From: Sporobolomyces roseus | Lineage: Eukaryota > Basidiomycota > Microbotryomycetes > Sporidiobolales > Sporidiobolaceae | Reading direction: 5' to 3' | Assembly: GCA_016617785.1 (NCBI GenBank) | Contig: JADILM010000004.1 | Span: forward strand, 1,054,001-1,118,000 | DNA: 64,000 nucleotides | Shown here: piece by piece, positions 38,695 through 50,876 of the stretch | Layout: each line of letters begins with the position of its first letter | Numbering within the stretch: the stretch's first letter is position 1 | Program-made: the position numbers and the translations under genes | Notes under the pieces: generated by a model | Told to the model about the DNA's origin: nothing | Seen by the model: the letters and a program-made list of their open reading frames with translations, nothing else | Databases searched by the model: none

Positions 38695-39558
38695 ATGCTT
38701 CACGACCTCGTCCCTCTCGTAGGTTTGGCATTCGAGCCACAACAACCCCACAAATCTTCCTCAGTCGACAAAGCGAAACGTACTTCCTCCTCCCCTTCTC
38801 CTTCTCGAGGTCCTCCAGGAATCGCCTGGTTCTCAGTGGAATCGTCAACCCCCACTAGTTCATCCGCGACACCTATCTCGTTTTCCCATCGATCTGCGCT
38901 GAATCCCGAAACACCTGCTTTCGAACCTCTCTCTCCTCCCGAAGACGACTCTTCCTCCTTGAAACCCCTTCAGACTTCTCCCAATCGTCGCCGTACTCTC
39001 GAACTTCCCCCTTCACCTCCGGACTCTCCTCCGCGAATCTCGCACGAATCCCTCCTATCTTACTCTCGACCAAAGAACAAGGCGTGTCGAGGTCGAGCTC
39101 CTACTCGTTCCTCGTCTGATTCTCGCACTCGTTCCAACACGGCAGTTCGTCGACCTCGAGCACCCACTTCTTCCTGTCGAGCACCTCCCGTCGTCACCCT
39201 TCCTTCATCTTCAGAACCAGATACAATCTTCGAGGAGGAGGAACCAGAAACGAGCGTCGACGATGAGGACGACGATCGATTCCTCTCCCTTCCTCTCCTT
39301 CGTCTCCGTCACCGTCTCTCCGTCTCCCTCACTCTCAGCTCGTATCCCGTCCCTGAGGAGCAAACTTCGTCTCTCACTTCCCTCCCGAACGAACGATCGA
39401 CGAGCCCAACTCACCGTCGACGCCGAGCCTTCCCACCTGGAACTGTCTGGGCAGAACAATCTCACTACCGTCTCTACGCTCTCCAGAGGTCGAAAGCTGG
39501 TCGAACAGCTGGAGGTGTCGGCTACTGGAAACGCTGGGAAGGAATCGACCTCGAATAA
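38695..39558 (+). CDS. Low-complexity Ser/Pro/Arg-rich protein, function unknown
   Basis: A single uninterrupted frame of 287 aa. It is rich in Ser, Pro and Arg with SP/TP dipeptides that could be kinase sites (for example LELPPSPPDSPPRIS), then an acidic block (FEEEEPETSVDDEDDDR), a Leu-rich stretch (FLSLPLLRLRHRL) and a C-terminus with aromatic residues (PGTVWAEQSHYRLYALQ, YWKRWEGIDLE). The non-repetitive C-terminus makes a real gene more likely than chance. I recognise no domain. It is one of very few intronless genes here. Confidence 0.5.
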   Translation: MLHDLVPLVGLAFEPQQPHKSSSVDKAKRTSSSPSPSRGPPGIAWFSVESSTPTSSSATPISFSHRSALNPETPAFEPLSPPEDDSSSLKPLQTSPNRRRTLELPPSPPDSPPRISHESLLSYSRPKNKACRGRAPTRSSSDSRTRSNTAVRRPRAPTSSCRAPPVVTLPSSSEPDTIFEEEEPETSVDDEDDDRFLSLPLLRLRHRLSVSLTLSSYPVPEEQTSSLTSLPNERSTSPTHRRRRAFPPGTVWAEQSHYRLYALQRSKAGRTAGGVGYWKRWEGIDLE

Positions 39559-40121
39559 ACTCCTTCTTGCCCCCCTCTCTTTCCCTCCTCCCCCTCTCGA
39601 CGTCGACCGATCGATCCTGTACATGGACCCCCGACGACGTCTCAAATTCCATCGTACATAGCTTCTTCCCCTCATTAGTACCCCATCGCAGTTTCTTGTA
39701 GATTCGCTCTTTCTCTTTCATATACACTCAACCGTACATATTCGTTGTACTCGTTCACCTTGTTCATAGTCATTCGTAGAAAGCGTCATTTAGAACGCTT
39801 AGCAGTCTTGTTTGGAAACAAATTCTCATTCTTCATCTCTCTGTAACCTTTTTCTCGTTTGTCTGTTCCCGTGTTCTGAGCTTCTTCTCGTGAGACCCCA
39901 GCGTCATCTCCAACGCAAGAAATCGATAAGCTCAAAAGCGAAACACGAGAAGGGACTCCAAGAGCGGGGGGGAAGGTGAAGATCATACCGAGCGAAGATA
40001 GAGACGTTCCATATCGTGGGAGAGGAAGAAACCGAACGAAATTGCAGGAATATGCTATGATGAGGGTATAGAACTATGTAGCTATTGGGTATCTTTGAGT
40101 AGGGGTGATGACGCGTTCATG
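39559..40121. other. Convergent intergenic region
   Basis: 3' regions of the orphan ORF (+) and VPS39 (-). Only short open frames. A few AT-rich stretches around 39700-39830 fit 3' ends. Confidence 0.45.
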
Positions 40122-43100
40122 CTAGGAGGAAGAAGGAAGGGAACGTTTTTCCTGAAACTGTTCGCGACATTGATAGTGCGTGACTTCACCGCTGTTTCAG
40201 GACGAAGGGGTCAGCAGGTCGACACGAGTACGATAGTAAGAGACGCACTGAGGGTTGTGAATAGCGATGACGCTGTTTCCAATGCGTTTGTAGCATTGAG
40301 GACAACTATCGAGAAAAGTTCTGTCAGTCGACGAGATCAAGCATTGATGGCGAACAAGAAACTCACACTCGACTGTCAGAGATTTTGACTCGACGTTCTT
40401 CGAGGTCGACGAGCTCTCCTTCTGCCTGATCAAGCCAACTTCGAGCTACATTTTTCACCATCACCGCTTCTCTCTTTCTTTCGGTGCTTCTCCTCAGCGT
40501 CTTCTTCAAGTAGACCTGCATGTCGCTCAGAGATACGAGTGGCGGTAAGAGGTCGAAAGCTTCGAGAGGATCGATACGAGCGGCATGAGTCGAAAGAAGC
40601 GAGAGAGCAGGTGCGAAGAGAAGAGGGTGCGATGGGCGAGGTCGAAGGTAGAGTCGAAGAAGGAGAGGAAAGATCGTTGACCGCATCGACTCGTCATTGT
40701 CGTACACTCGCTTGCAGTACCTGAGAGCGAAAGTTCTGTCAGTGATGTCGAAAATCGCAGAAAACGATGGAAAAAAAAACGAGAATTCACTGTTCTGCAG
40801 TTGCGTGATCCTCGAGTTGATAGACGTAGATTTGTAGGGCACCTTCATGTCTCCCCAGTCTTCCAAGGAGGATCGCACGAACTTCGTGCATGTCCTCTGA
40901 GGGTAATCGACCCAACATTCGATCTGCTCGATACTCCTTCGAAGTCTCGAGGAATTCGATGAGCTTCTGATACGACGGTGAATTGCGGCCTATACCAGTA
41001 TAAGCCGTCAATAAGCTTCATTGAGAAACGAACAAGCTTGGAGCAAGTGAGTTAGCGAAAAGAGAGCGAAGAAAGCTAACCAGTTCCGGCCGATTGAGCG
41101 GTTCCGAGATACAACTCGATCAATTTCTCATGAAAGTCGGATCCTCGCTCCCCGAGAACGTGAATGATATGCTCGAGGTAATTGATACACGAGTCCGGCC
41201 CGATACTGTCGAGGTGAGCCATAACGGCGTGGCGAGGTAGGGATTCCACTTCTTCGAAATCAGCGACGAAGATCTATTCTCGCAAACGGTTTCAATGCGG
41301 GCCGTAAGCAAAAGGGTCAAGCACACTCAACGGCTGCTAATGATAACGAGGTGACGAACCTGGAGACCGGCGTGTTTATTTTGCTCGAACACCCATTTAG
41401 AAGCTTCGAAGATAACGTCGACATGATCAGGACCTAATTTTTGAAGGTATCGTACGGTATCCCCCGGTTTCTCTTCAGGATCGTCTTCATCATCGCTCAT
41501 TCTATTCATTCAGTAACGGTCGGCGCTTGGCGTCAATATCAAGTCGGTCGGAAGTTACGGAAGATATGTTTTGATGAAAAGGAATTCCGACGTACTGACG
41601 AAGTAGTTTGACAGCTTTTGTATGCATGTTCTTGCCATTGTAAAGGTCCAAGAGTTCACGACGTTTCTAGGATGACGCGTCAGGGGAAGAGGTCAGCTGA
41701 GAAGAGGGAGAAACGAGCGAGAAAGCTTAAGCTCACCTTTGCTTGCAAAAGCAGTTCCTCTACTTCCTCAACTTCGCACCAGTTCTCGATCCTACAGAGA
41801 GGTCCAATCATGATGGGTTTCGTCGCTAGGTAGCTCCTGAAGAGAGCGGTGTCGACGACTTGTGCAGTTCTCGCGAGTTGATCAGGTGAAAGTTGAGTGA
41901 GCGGCAAGTTTGGCAACGAGAGGAGCTCTTCGGGGGAAGCATTCGGTCGATGAGTCGTAGGAGATGGTCGAGATGAGGGAAGGAGTGCAGCGAGAGCTTG
42001 AGAATACTTTTGTCGACGATCGGTGAGATATCGAATCAACTCGTCGACAGAGGTCAAATAGTTCTTCTTGTCTAGTTTCGCTTGACGTTCTCGCTCAGCT
42101 GGTATACCACTGAGTCAGTACTTGGTACATTAGCCTGCGGAAGAATGGATGCTCACCATTGGCTTTCTCGGCTGATTCTTCGACAGAAGTCATTCCTCCT
42201 ACAGACGGTTCCCTTTCTCTCAACCAACTCCTCTTTCCCGTCAATCGACTACCCACACTTCTGATCGACATCCTGTCGTCTTCCTCCTCCTTCACCGATC
42301 CAAACACAGAATGACCTTTCCTCATCGGACTCGAAGAAGCGTTCGTCTCGACTTCTTCTTCCCTCTCTGAAATCTCCGAATCACTCTGCTTCTCCTTCTC
42401 TCGCTCGATATCAGTCTTCTTGCGTCCTCCAAATAGCTCTTCCTTTCCATTCTCGCCGACAAACAGTTTGCCTGAGATCGTTTCGGGGAAGAGAGCGACG
42501 ACTTTGGCTGGAGAGAGGTCAAGACGGATGAACGCGTCGATGGAGAGGGAGTAGCGATGGGAATTGTAGAGATGAAGGGCGTGAAGTGTCGAAAGGCGAC
42601 GAAGCAAGGGAGGCTAAGTGTCAGGTTCGTCGAGTCAGTTCGAATTCAGGTGAGAAGAACAACTACCCAACTCACAGGCAACGAAGTACGACCATTTAGA
42701 GCGGGCGATTCACGAAGTAACCGAATCGCTTCCTCCCATTTGCCGGACTGACCCAACTCCTCAATCTGGTCTTCCCAACTCTGCATCGTTCCAATCCAAA
42801 GAGTCTGTTCAGGCGATGCTGTCGGGTTCGCACCGACTTGAGGCTGAGGCGAAGTGATGAGGAGAACAGTAGGTTGAGCCGAGGATGGAGAGGCTGTGAG
42901 AAGCCGAGCGGAATGAGGAATCGAGGCTGATTTCGAAGATCCATCGCTCGAAGGTGGAGTGACGGATTGAGGCGGAACAGAGAGGGACTGGATAGATGAT
43001 AGCGTATCGAATGCGTGTACTGCGAGCGTATGAGGAGCGGTAGGAGTCTGAGGAGCTGTTGGTGCAGGAGGCGGAGGAGCGAGGAGAGAGACGACGTAGG

Positions 43101-44421
43101 GACGAAGGATGATCGTCTCGTCGATAGGAGAAGGATAGGTAATAGCAGAAGGGGTAGAGGTACGAGGTTTGCCGTTTGCCGAAACTGGCAGTGCGATATC
43201 TGCGAGAATTCCGAGACGTTCAGTGTCAGCTGAGTAGCTGAGCGGATTGAGAAATAACTCACTGTCCCTCACGACGAGTACCTCTCTGACATCTTCGGAC
43301 TTGTCATCATCCCATCCCCACTCCTTACCCCAAAGCCAATCCGTCTCTCCCTTTTCCTCATTTATCAATCCCGAAGCTGATCTTTGCGGCATCTTTCCCT
43401 TCGCAGCTTTCCCTGTCAAGTTCGGTAGCCCAACCACTCCGTTCTTCTCTAACTTTTTACCTAGTGCTAGTCCACTGAGTGCACCCAAGCCCGCGCCAAC
43501 TCCACTCAATCCAAAAGTTCCCAATCCTCCCAACGCTGATCCTCCTCCTGCTTTGCTCGCCTTCTCCGCGATAGGTAATGGTAACGAAAAGAGATCTCCC
43601 AATGACAGTGCATCTCCCGCTCCCTTCCCTTCAAGGGGTGGTAATGAAACAATCCCATAATCGCCCGTCGAGAATCCAGCAACGATCTTTCTCCCCTCGA
43701 ATGCCATCCCTCGAATCTGATGCGGTAGAGAAGCTTCGACTTGAGGGTTCCAGGTTCCATCGACCCAACTCAGGATCAATAGGCGTCGTCGACAGGCGAG
43801 GGCGAGAGTCGTGTGAATCTCGGGAATGTTGGGCGAAGCAGGAGAAGTGGGATGGTGGATTTCGGTAGAGAGGGCGAAGAGGGAACAAGCTCCTTTCGTT
43901 TGTGATGCGAAGGAGGAGAGTGGAGAGAAATCGGGAAGGGAGAACAAGGTTAAATCTCCACCTGCGCAAGAGATGATCGATTTCAGTCTTTGCGAAATGG
44001 GGACTCGATCGGAATTTCTCCACGCACCACTGAGACAAACGAGAGCGTTCAATTCTTTGATCACACTCAATTGATCGATTGATTTCTTGGTCAATCCTTC
44101 GTGTCGAGAAACGAGAGTTGCAGCTGGAGGAGCTAAATTTCATTCAACTATCCGAATCAGCATCATTCTCGCAGCCCCGTTTCATTTCGAGGTACTCACT
44201 AGAGCTAGTAGAAGCATGTGAGAGATCGAATACTATTAAAGTTCCTCTGTCTGTCCCAAGCATGATGCGATCGGCTGTAAAATCCGATATTCCGGGTCAG
44301 CCATCGCCTCTATCACGGTAATGATCAGCTGTTACTGACCATGGAGTAGTACTGCAGTGATTGGTTCATGACCTAGATCTGCCGGTGGGATGAGGGGAGA
44401 GAGGGAGAAGGGATTGTGCAT
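40122..44421 (-). CDS. HOPS tethering subunit Vps39/Vam6
   Basis: Fourteen exons: 44421-44340, 44274-44200, 44132-44028, 43961-43263, 43199-42676, 42613-42157, 42098-41737, 41666-41596, 41501-41360, 41273-41081, 40989-40791, 40720-40367, 40305-40249 and 40191-40122; 1129 aa. An N-terminal CNH beta-propeller starts MHNPFSLSPL and contains RIMLGTDRGTLIVFDL and LTKKSIDQLSVIKELNALVC. The clathrin-like helical repeats include VDELIRYLTDRRQKYSQAL and HAVMAHLDSIGPDSCINYLE. The end carries the zinc motif CPQCYKRIGNSV then HYQC. Vps39 tethers vacuoles and endosomes through Ypt7. The CNH region holds a Gly/Leu-rich insert near 43500. Introns 43962-44027 and 43200-43262 are in frame and stop-free. Confidence 0.92.
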
Positions 44422-44620
44422 CGAATTGATCAAGAGACGAGGCGTATCACCGAGAGTTCTGAGGGAGTCTTGCGTTTGCTGTAGGTATAGTTGACAAGTC
44501 TGATATTGGTATGCGAGTTCAAAGAGGATCCAAGCTGGTTGTTTGAAGGAGAGAGCTGATGGTAGTGGGGAAAGGGAGGCAAGAGTCTCTCTCTCCCTCC
44601 TTCCCTTCACTCTGCTTCTG
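44422..44620. promoter_or_regulatory. Divergent promoter, VPS39 / pyroglutamyl peptidase
   Basis: 199 bp between start codons. The plus-side leader is CT-rich. No TATA box seen. Confidence 0.45.
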
Positions 44621-45544
44621 ATGCCGCCTCTCCCTCCCTCCCAGACTCGCGAAGAGCAAAACTATCACGTCCATTTGACCGGCTTTGGTGTGAGTCAAGC
44701 TCCAAACCTCGATTTCGCACTTGTTTTCGCTGATTCCCTTTCTCCTCGCTCTAGCCGTTTCATAACGTCCCTGTAAATCCTTCTTGGGAAGCAGTACAAA
44801 AGCTACATGACACGATCCTCTCCTCTCCTCCCTCCTCGCATTCTCACGACTCGAATCCGACTTCGCACAAACGGATTCGACTCACTTCTTCCCTCATCCC
44901 AGTCAAATACTCTTCCGTACTCTCACTCGTCCCAGCACTACATACTACCGGCGTCGAGGGATCGAAACCAGATTTGGTAATTCATGTGGGAGTAGGCTTG
45001 GACGGCTCAATTCGATTAGAACAGCGCGCAAGGAAGTGGGACTATGAGAAGTTAGATGTAGAAGGTCAACTGGGTCCCTTTGATGAGGATGAGAACAAGA
45101 GGGGATTTGCTGGCGCGGAGTGGATGGAAATGAGAGAGGAATTGAGAACTGATGTGGATGGGAAAATGGTCGTCGAGAAAGCGAAGCGAAGGGGAGTGGA
45201 GCATGTCGATATTTCGGAGAACGCAGGTACGTCAGACTCCACTTGTCAATTTGCTATCGGACTTAGACTGAGTACTGGCGAGGAAACGGTAACAGGACTA
45301 TATCTTTGCGAATTCACATATTTCGCCAGTCTCGGTTCTGCGCTGAAACAGAACTCAGGCCGACCTACACCCGTTCAGTTCATCCACGTACCACCGTAAG
45401 CCTTTCTTCTGATCTCCCACCTCCGCCGTGCTGACTCGCTGTACTTCTTTCTCAAGCATTGGGAAACCTTATTCTCTCGAAGAGCTCACGACGGCTTTAC
45501 GGATACTGGTCTGGTCGATCGTGAACGAAGGAGGACTACTTTAG
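44621..45544 (+). CDS. Pyroglutamyl-peptidase I (peptidase family C15)
   Basis: Exons 44621-44689, 44755-45226, 45296-45395 and 45457-45544; 242 aa. The start VHLTGFGPFHNVPVNPSWEA is the family's FGPF motif. PDLVIHVGVGLDG follows. The catalytic Cys is C185 in GLYLCEFTYFASL, and the catalytic His is H211 in FIHVPPIGKPYS. The enzyme removes N-terminal pyroglutamate from peptides in the cytosol. An internal charged segment (residues about 125-165) is longer than in bacterial enzymes. Exon 3 starts after the AACAG at 45291-45295; this is the only acceptor that restores the catalytic Cys motif. Confidence 0.92.
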
Positions 45545-45852
45545 CCATTATATCGTAGAGGCACTAAAGTGTCTATGTTCAGGTGTATTGCTATGTACTA
45601 CGGCTATTTACAAGGGTCCTGAATGGAGAGATTTCGATAGAAGACAACAACTGGGAGGGAATGGGTAAAGATAGACAGATGAAGGGTATAGTGTAGAGAT
45701 CATAGTGGTACTGATGAGCTACAAAGTGGAGTGGAGTGAGGCGAGAAGTCGTGCAGAAATCCGACTATTCAGTTTTCGAGGGAATCGACGACGGTGCGAA
45801 GTGTCCAAAACTTGATCGGAGCCGAGTCGGACAAGGTAGAAGAAGTCGAGGA
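45545..45852. other. Convergent intergenic region
   Basis: 3' regions of the pyroglutamyl peptidase (+) and the hypothetical gene (-). Nothing else seen. Confidence 0.5.
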
Positions 45853-46444
45853 TCATCGTAACTGAACGATCTCGTGCGAGTTGAGGTGGATATAGAGGGA
45901 GATTCTCGTGTCCGAAGTCGAAACAGAGGAAATTTGACTTTTCATCGATTTCGTTTTTCTCAATGGAACCTGTACACTCAGCTCGTCAGTACACGACCGA
46001 CGGTAACATAGGAGAGAGTTATGCGACATACCTTCTTCGCTTTGTAGCTACCCTCTTCGAATGATCTCGCATCTCTGCCAGGAAGTGCGAGGAAAGGATC
46101 GTGTCGAATTCCATGCTTTGGACATACGTGATGATGAGTGTGAGATCGAGGGAAGGACTACGACGACGATGTCAGCGTATTGATCAAGGAGGAGAGCGCA
46201 ATGGAAGACTCACGAATGGATTTGACCAAGAATCTTTTTCGAGTTCGAGAGAACATTTCGACGACGACGACGACGAGTTCTTCTTCTTTGAGGGAAGGGT
46301 AGGTTGTCGTTCATATAATTCGTGAGGGAGATCACCGTCGACCGGCTCCAATGGAGAGTAGAACGAAGAAGTAGAAGTTGAGCTAGAAGAGGAGGAAGAA
46401 GAAGAGCAAGTCGAAGCTCGAGAGTTGCGACGTTGGAAGAACAT
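45853..46444 (-). CDS. Hypothetical protein with poly-Ser N-terminus
   Basis: Exons 46444-46214, 46157-46032 and 45969-45853; 157 aa. After MFFQRRNSRASTC comes a run of serines, an acidic turn (EPVDGDLPHELYERQP) and a second serine run. The middle exon reads HTHHHVCPKHGIRHDPFLAL, then LPGRDARSFEEGSYKAKK; the Cys/His-rich stretch could bind metal but is too short to classify. Junctions are phase 0 throughout. I do not recognise the family. The coding potential of exon 2 is better than its flanks; exon 3 is less certain and the protein could end earlier. Confidence 0.5.
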
Positions 46445-46872
46445 CGTTTATGCGAGTGAGAGTGATGTTAGAGTAGAGTATGAAGAGAGAAGAGAGATTC
46501 AAGTCAGGTCAGCGAAAGAAGTAGAGGGAGGGAGAAGGGGATTCGGGGATTCGGAGCGAGCTGACTCTCCTTCTCCGTTGAGATTACTATTCGGCTTACT
46601 GAACTCACTTACGAATCCCCCATGCCTTTACTCCGTGTCGATCAGTGGAGGCTATTTATTGATCATCATAGAGAGTGTCCGCTATCGACGGCCGTCTATC
46701 GGAGGGAGGGAGTAGTCTCGCTTTGAGAAATTGGAAAGTTGCGAAAGAAAAAATGATTGCGAAGGTTCGTTCGCTCACAAGAAAGCACTTCCTTCTCCTC
46801 CTCTTCTCTCCTCTCACAAAGAACACAGAAAGCAATAGGAAGGCAGTCTATATCTTCATAGCAACCGCTGAT
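46445..46872. other. Intergenic region between hypothetical gene and RPB3
   Basis: Promoter of the gene at 46444 (-) and 3' region of RPB3 (-). No additional gene recognised. Confidence 0.45.
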
Positions 46873-48502
46873 CTACCACTCATCTCCCCATCCTCCTCCT
46901 CCCTGAGCGTTCCCTCCTCCACCCTGTTGCTGCTGTTGTTGACCTCCACTATATCCGCCGTATCCTCCTCCACCTTGTCCCTGTTGAGCGTTATAGTGCG
47001 GTGAAGCTCCATAAGCTGGAACACGCGGTTGTCCAGGTGAAGCTCCTCCCGCATTGTAACCTCCATTGTATCCTCCGTATCCTCCTGGTCCTGGAGGAGG
47101 GGGAGGCGCGCCGTAGCCGTTCATACCGCCTGGAGGAGGTGGTGGAGGTGGTGGAGGTGGTTGACCGAATCCAGCTTCTCCATCCAATCCCATCATTGAC
47201 GCATCTCCTCCAATCAAGTGCCCATCTAGTCCCATCGTTTGACCGGGGTTCGCCAAGTCGCTCAAACCTTGTCGAAGCTGACCTAGCTGGACAATGAGAG
47301 CATCGAAACTCTGTAGGGAAGAGACCTGGGTCAGTCGAAAGGTAGGCGAGGAGAGAAGGTGGAGATTCGAACGGACCTTGAGAACAATCTCTTCTGGTTT
47401 CAGTTGTCCGACAGCTTCTACATCGTAATAGAATCGAGAAGGTTTCTCATTGAATTCGAACGCTTCGTTTTCTTCCGGTTTCTTCTCGTACTATTTTCAC
47501 CTCAAAACGATCTTCGTCAATTGTAGCTCGTTTTGACGCAGAACAGGAGGAGACTAACCTTTCCATTATCCGACACAGGCCACTCATCCTCAGCTTTCGT
47601 TCCGACTTCAAACCAGAGATCCGTATGCCGCAGTTTGTTGTAAGGATCGTATTCGAATCCGACTGCTGATACTGGTGCCCATTTTGCATGTTCGAGCGCT
47701 CGTCCCTGCACGACGATAACCCTGACTGAGCTTCTGCAAGAGCGAGGATTAGATTCAGAGAGTTCGACGTACTTTGACTGCAATACATCGCATGTGAATT
47801 TCCTGTCCTTTCGTCAACTTTGCCAACATGATTCCCTGAGATAGCTTTGGATCCGAACCTGTGAGCAGTTCCGGACATTGATCAGCACGCCAAAACGAGA
47901 CAGCTCATTGAAAGAGAGAAACTCACTTGTTGCAGGTTGTCCAACTCCACCTCGATTTGGTCCTTCAATCTGTAGTTGCTTGCTAGTCACCTCCATCGTT
48001 GAACTCGTCGTACACAGTGCATCGAGAGTGAGAACGACTGAACACTTGTCGCAGAATGAATCGCAAGTGCATTCCTGAGGGTGAAAAGCAGGACAATTGA
48101 TCAGCAAGCTACTACAGGACAATGGCCAAGCTATTCATGACTCACTCGGTTGTAATTAGGGATATGCCTATCCAAGTTCTCCGAGTTCAACGGTACCAAA
48201 CCCAATCTGTGAGCGATCATCTCATCCGGCATGACACTCGTATTCTCCGTGATTTGAACTTGATCGATAGCTAGTGTATCTATACGAGATACCATTGCCC
48301 TTCTCAATGAGTTGGCAAGGCTACATGAGAGCGAGCAATCGATCAGTTTGATGAAGATTATTCAAGGGAGGAAGTTGAGCGGAACTAACCCGAGATGAAC
48401 TCCATCCAGAATGAAATGTAGGTTCTCATCTTTGACATGAGTGATCTTGACCCTCAAATCTGATCCATCTAGTGATCCTGGTGGTTTAAGAGGAAGTGCC
48501 AT
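46873..48502 (-). CDS. RNA polymerase II subunit Rpb3
   Basis: Exons 48502-48390, 48320-48146, 48074-47927, 47858-47773, 47705-47559, 47490-47377 and 47310-46873; 406 aa. The alpha-like domain is clear: [36 protein letters not shown], the zinc loop [30 protein letters not shown] and [20 protein letters not shown]. Rpb3 dimerises with Rpb11 to nucleate polymerase II assembly. The conserved part ends near residue 280. A low-complexity tail of about 120 residues follows: a run of ten prolines, [11 protein letters not shown] repeats, a Gln run and the end GGGGWGDEW. That tail is absent from yeast Rpb3. The gene is divergent from the hydrolase gene. Confidence 0.95.
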
Positions 48503-48804
48503 CTGGTGAAGAAGAGGAAAGGAAGGAAGCGAGTCGGTCTATTGCGGGTACTATTGCTTAGTCGTACTGAATGTTCTGGTGTGCTGTAGAGTGAGATTGA
48601 GGTATTTGACGTTGATCGTCGTGGGGAAGGAAGAGTTGAAATTCGCTTCACTTCTTTCCCTCTTATCACTCGATTCGCGTCAAACTCCTCATTTCGACCT
48701 CGCAGATACTCTAGACTATTCTGAAATCAAGCCGACACTCAACCCGACTCCTTCCACGTCCTTCCTCTCTCACAAAACCGGTTAATCCCGCCCCACTCTC
48801 CGCG
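48503..48804. promoter_or_regulatory. Divergent promoter, RPB3 / beta-lactamase-fold hydrolase
   Basis: 302 bp between start codons. No TATA box or repeat noticed. Confidence 0.4.
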
Positions 48805-50454
48805 ATGGCTTCTTCCTCTTTCCCCTCTTCTCTCAAATCTGAAATCAACCAATGCGTACAAGCATCGATCGACGAGTTTGTCGAGAAGCGCAATAGCGGA
48901 TTACCCCGAGCCGCCATTCTCGCTACGACCTCAAAAGACGAAATCCTCGTCAACTCTACCGCCGGCTTCGTCAAAGGAGGAGACGACCTCGAGTCTGCAT
49001 CAAAGATCACAGACGAGACTTTGTTCCCTCTCTGGTCATCAACAAAGTTGGTTACCGCGATTGCCGCTTTGACACTCATCGATCAAGGGAAAATCGGGCT
49101 GAAGGACGACGCTTCGAAATATGTCAAGGAATTGAAGGATCTCAAGGTGTTGAAAAGGTTTGGTGAAGATGGAGAGCCGGAATACGAGGAGAACACTCGA
49201 GTCTGCACTGTCGAGAACCTCATTACTCATACCGCTGGTTCGTCAATTCTCAAATCTCCCTTCCTCTCGCCGATACGTCGAGCTGACGAATCGCATTCAC
49301 ACTGTGCAGGATTCAGATACCCGGATGAGCCTATCTACGAAAAGATTCAAGCGAAACTTGGCCTCACTTCGATTTACGACGAGAATTCGGTTCGAGAATC
49401 GCTCACCAAATCTCCGTTCCTCATGTATGTCTTCTCGCTTCCCATAGTCCTTCGGAAAGTATCTGACTAGCTTTCTGTTCACGAAGTCCGCCTGGAACTG
49501 CTTTCGGCTACGGACCTGCGAATGATTGGTTAGCTCTCGTCGTCGCAGACGTCAGTGGATTACCTTTCTATGACTACCTTCAGCAGTACATCTTCGAGTG
49601 CGTTCAGGATCTTCTGCCCTCCGCTCGAACTAGGCGAGCTCACTCACGAAACGCTCTCACAGACCTCTCGGAATCAACGACATGAACTTCAAGAATCCTT
49701 CATCTCGAGTCAACGTTGCCGTCGCAGCTGGAGGTCTATCGCGCGAACCTGACGTCCCCGCGTACACATTCGAAAAAGGTCGACAATTCTCCCAGAACAT
49801 CTCCTGGGGAGGAGCGGGTTTGACTGGTTCTCCTAAATCGTACCTCAAAATCCTTCGCATGTTGCTCAACAACGGTCAATCTCCTGAGGGGAAGCAAGTG
49901 TTGAAGAAGGAGACGGTAGATTCGATGTTTGTCCCGAGGTTGGAAGGGAATTGTTTGGAAACTTTCGTGCCCGTCGTTTCCCAAGGAAATGAACCGTGGA
50001 GTCACAAGGCCAAGAAGCAGTTTCCCGGCGTCAACTACGGCTTAGGAGGAACGCTATGCGGTGAGGGTATCCCTTCTGGGAGGAGTAAGGGAAGCTTGAC
50101 CTGGTCAGGATTCGGTGAGCTTTCGAAATTCCCCTGTGGCTCCTCGTGCGAAGAGGCTTCGGGTCGTTCAGACCTCGTAGCGACAAGACGCTGACAACTA
50201 CTTCACTGATGACTAGCAAACACATTCTGGGTGGTCGACAGAGAGAAGGTATGCTGAACCTTTCTTCTTCTTGTAATCCCGTCGCTGCTCTTCGCAGATC
50301 ACTCGATTAACCCTCTTGATTGCCTTCTTGCTTACAGGACGTCGCGTTTATCGTCTGGTCGTGTCTCCTACCTCACTCCCACCCTTCCCTCATGGATTTA
50401 TGGGAGAAAGTCGAACCTAAAATCTATGAAGGATTGGCTCAACAGCGAAATTGA
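48805..50454 (+). CDS. Beta-lactamase-fold serine hydrolase
   Basis: Exons 48805-49237, 49310-49424, 49487-49597, 49663-50114, 50217-50248 and 50338-50454; 419 aa. The class C/esterase-type SxxK motif is SSTK (S78-K81) in ETLFPLWSSTKLVTAIAAL, and the second motif is FGYGPANDW (Y191). Other family signs are VENLITHTAG, DVSGLPFYDYLQQYIFEPLG and SWGGAGLTGSPKSYLKILRM. Relatives in fungi include esterases and transesterases of secondary metabolism as well as uncharacterised hydrolases. There is no signal peptide, so it is probably cytosolic. The substrate cannot be inferred. No biosynthetic cluster surrounds it. Confidence 0.85.
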
Positions 50455-50876
50455 GCGGTTCTACTGGACCGAGGGCGCTCGCTTCGACGCGGACGGAGGA
50501 AAAAACGGGACGGCAATGAAAGGATTAGCAAGAAGAGGCGAACGAAACGATTGCGAGGTCGCGAAAGGCATGAAATACGAAATGAAGAATTGGAATGTTG
50601 TAACCTGATTTTTGTCGGCACTCGGTCCAATCTGCTTCAATCCTTCTCAATCTCGCACCGTCGCTCGACATGAAAGCGTATTTATGAAAGTTGCGAAAGA
50701 ATGAAACGGCAGAAAATGACGAACTCAGTTTTCTAACTTTCTACTCTTCACTTCATCGCTTTTGAACCGCGTCCCCAAGCGCTCATAGACCTCATACAGT
50801 TCCCTCTTAGACCTCTAGACCCTCAAGCGATAGATTCTCTTCTTCCTCGCCCTTCCCCGAATTCACTCAGCACAGC
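50455..50876. other. Intergenic region before MTFP1
   Basis: 3' side of the hydrolase and promoter of the MTFP1-like gene, same strand. The last 100 bp are C/T-rich. No further gene seen. Confidence 0.45.

Noticed and set aside
46184..46444. Serine codon repeats as a microsatellite or mobile element
   Set aside because: They are in frame within a three-exon gene model and flanked by non-repetitive coding sequence.
48805..50454. Secondary-metabolite cluster around the beta-lactamase-fold hydrolase
   Set aside because: The neighbours are Rpb3 and an MTFP1-like gene; no synthase, transporter or regulator is near.
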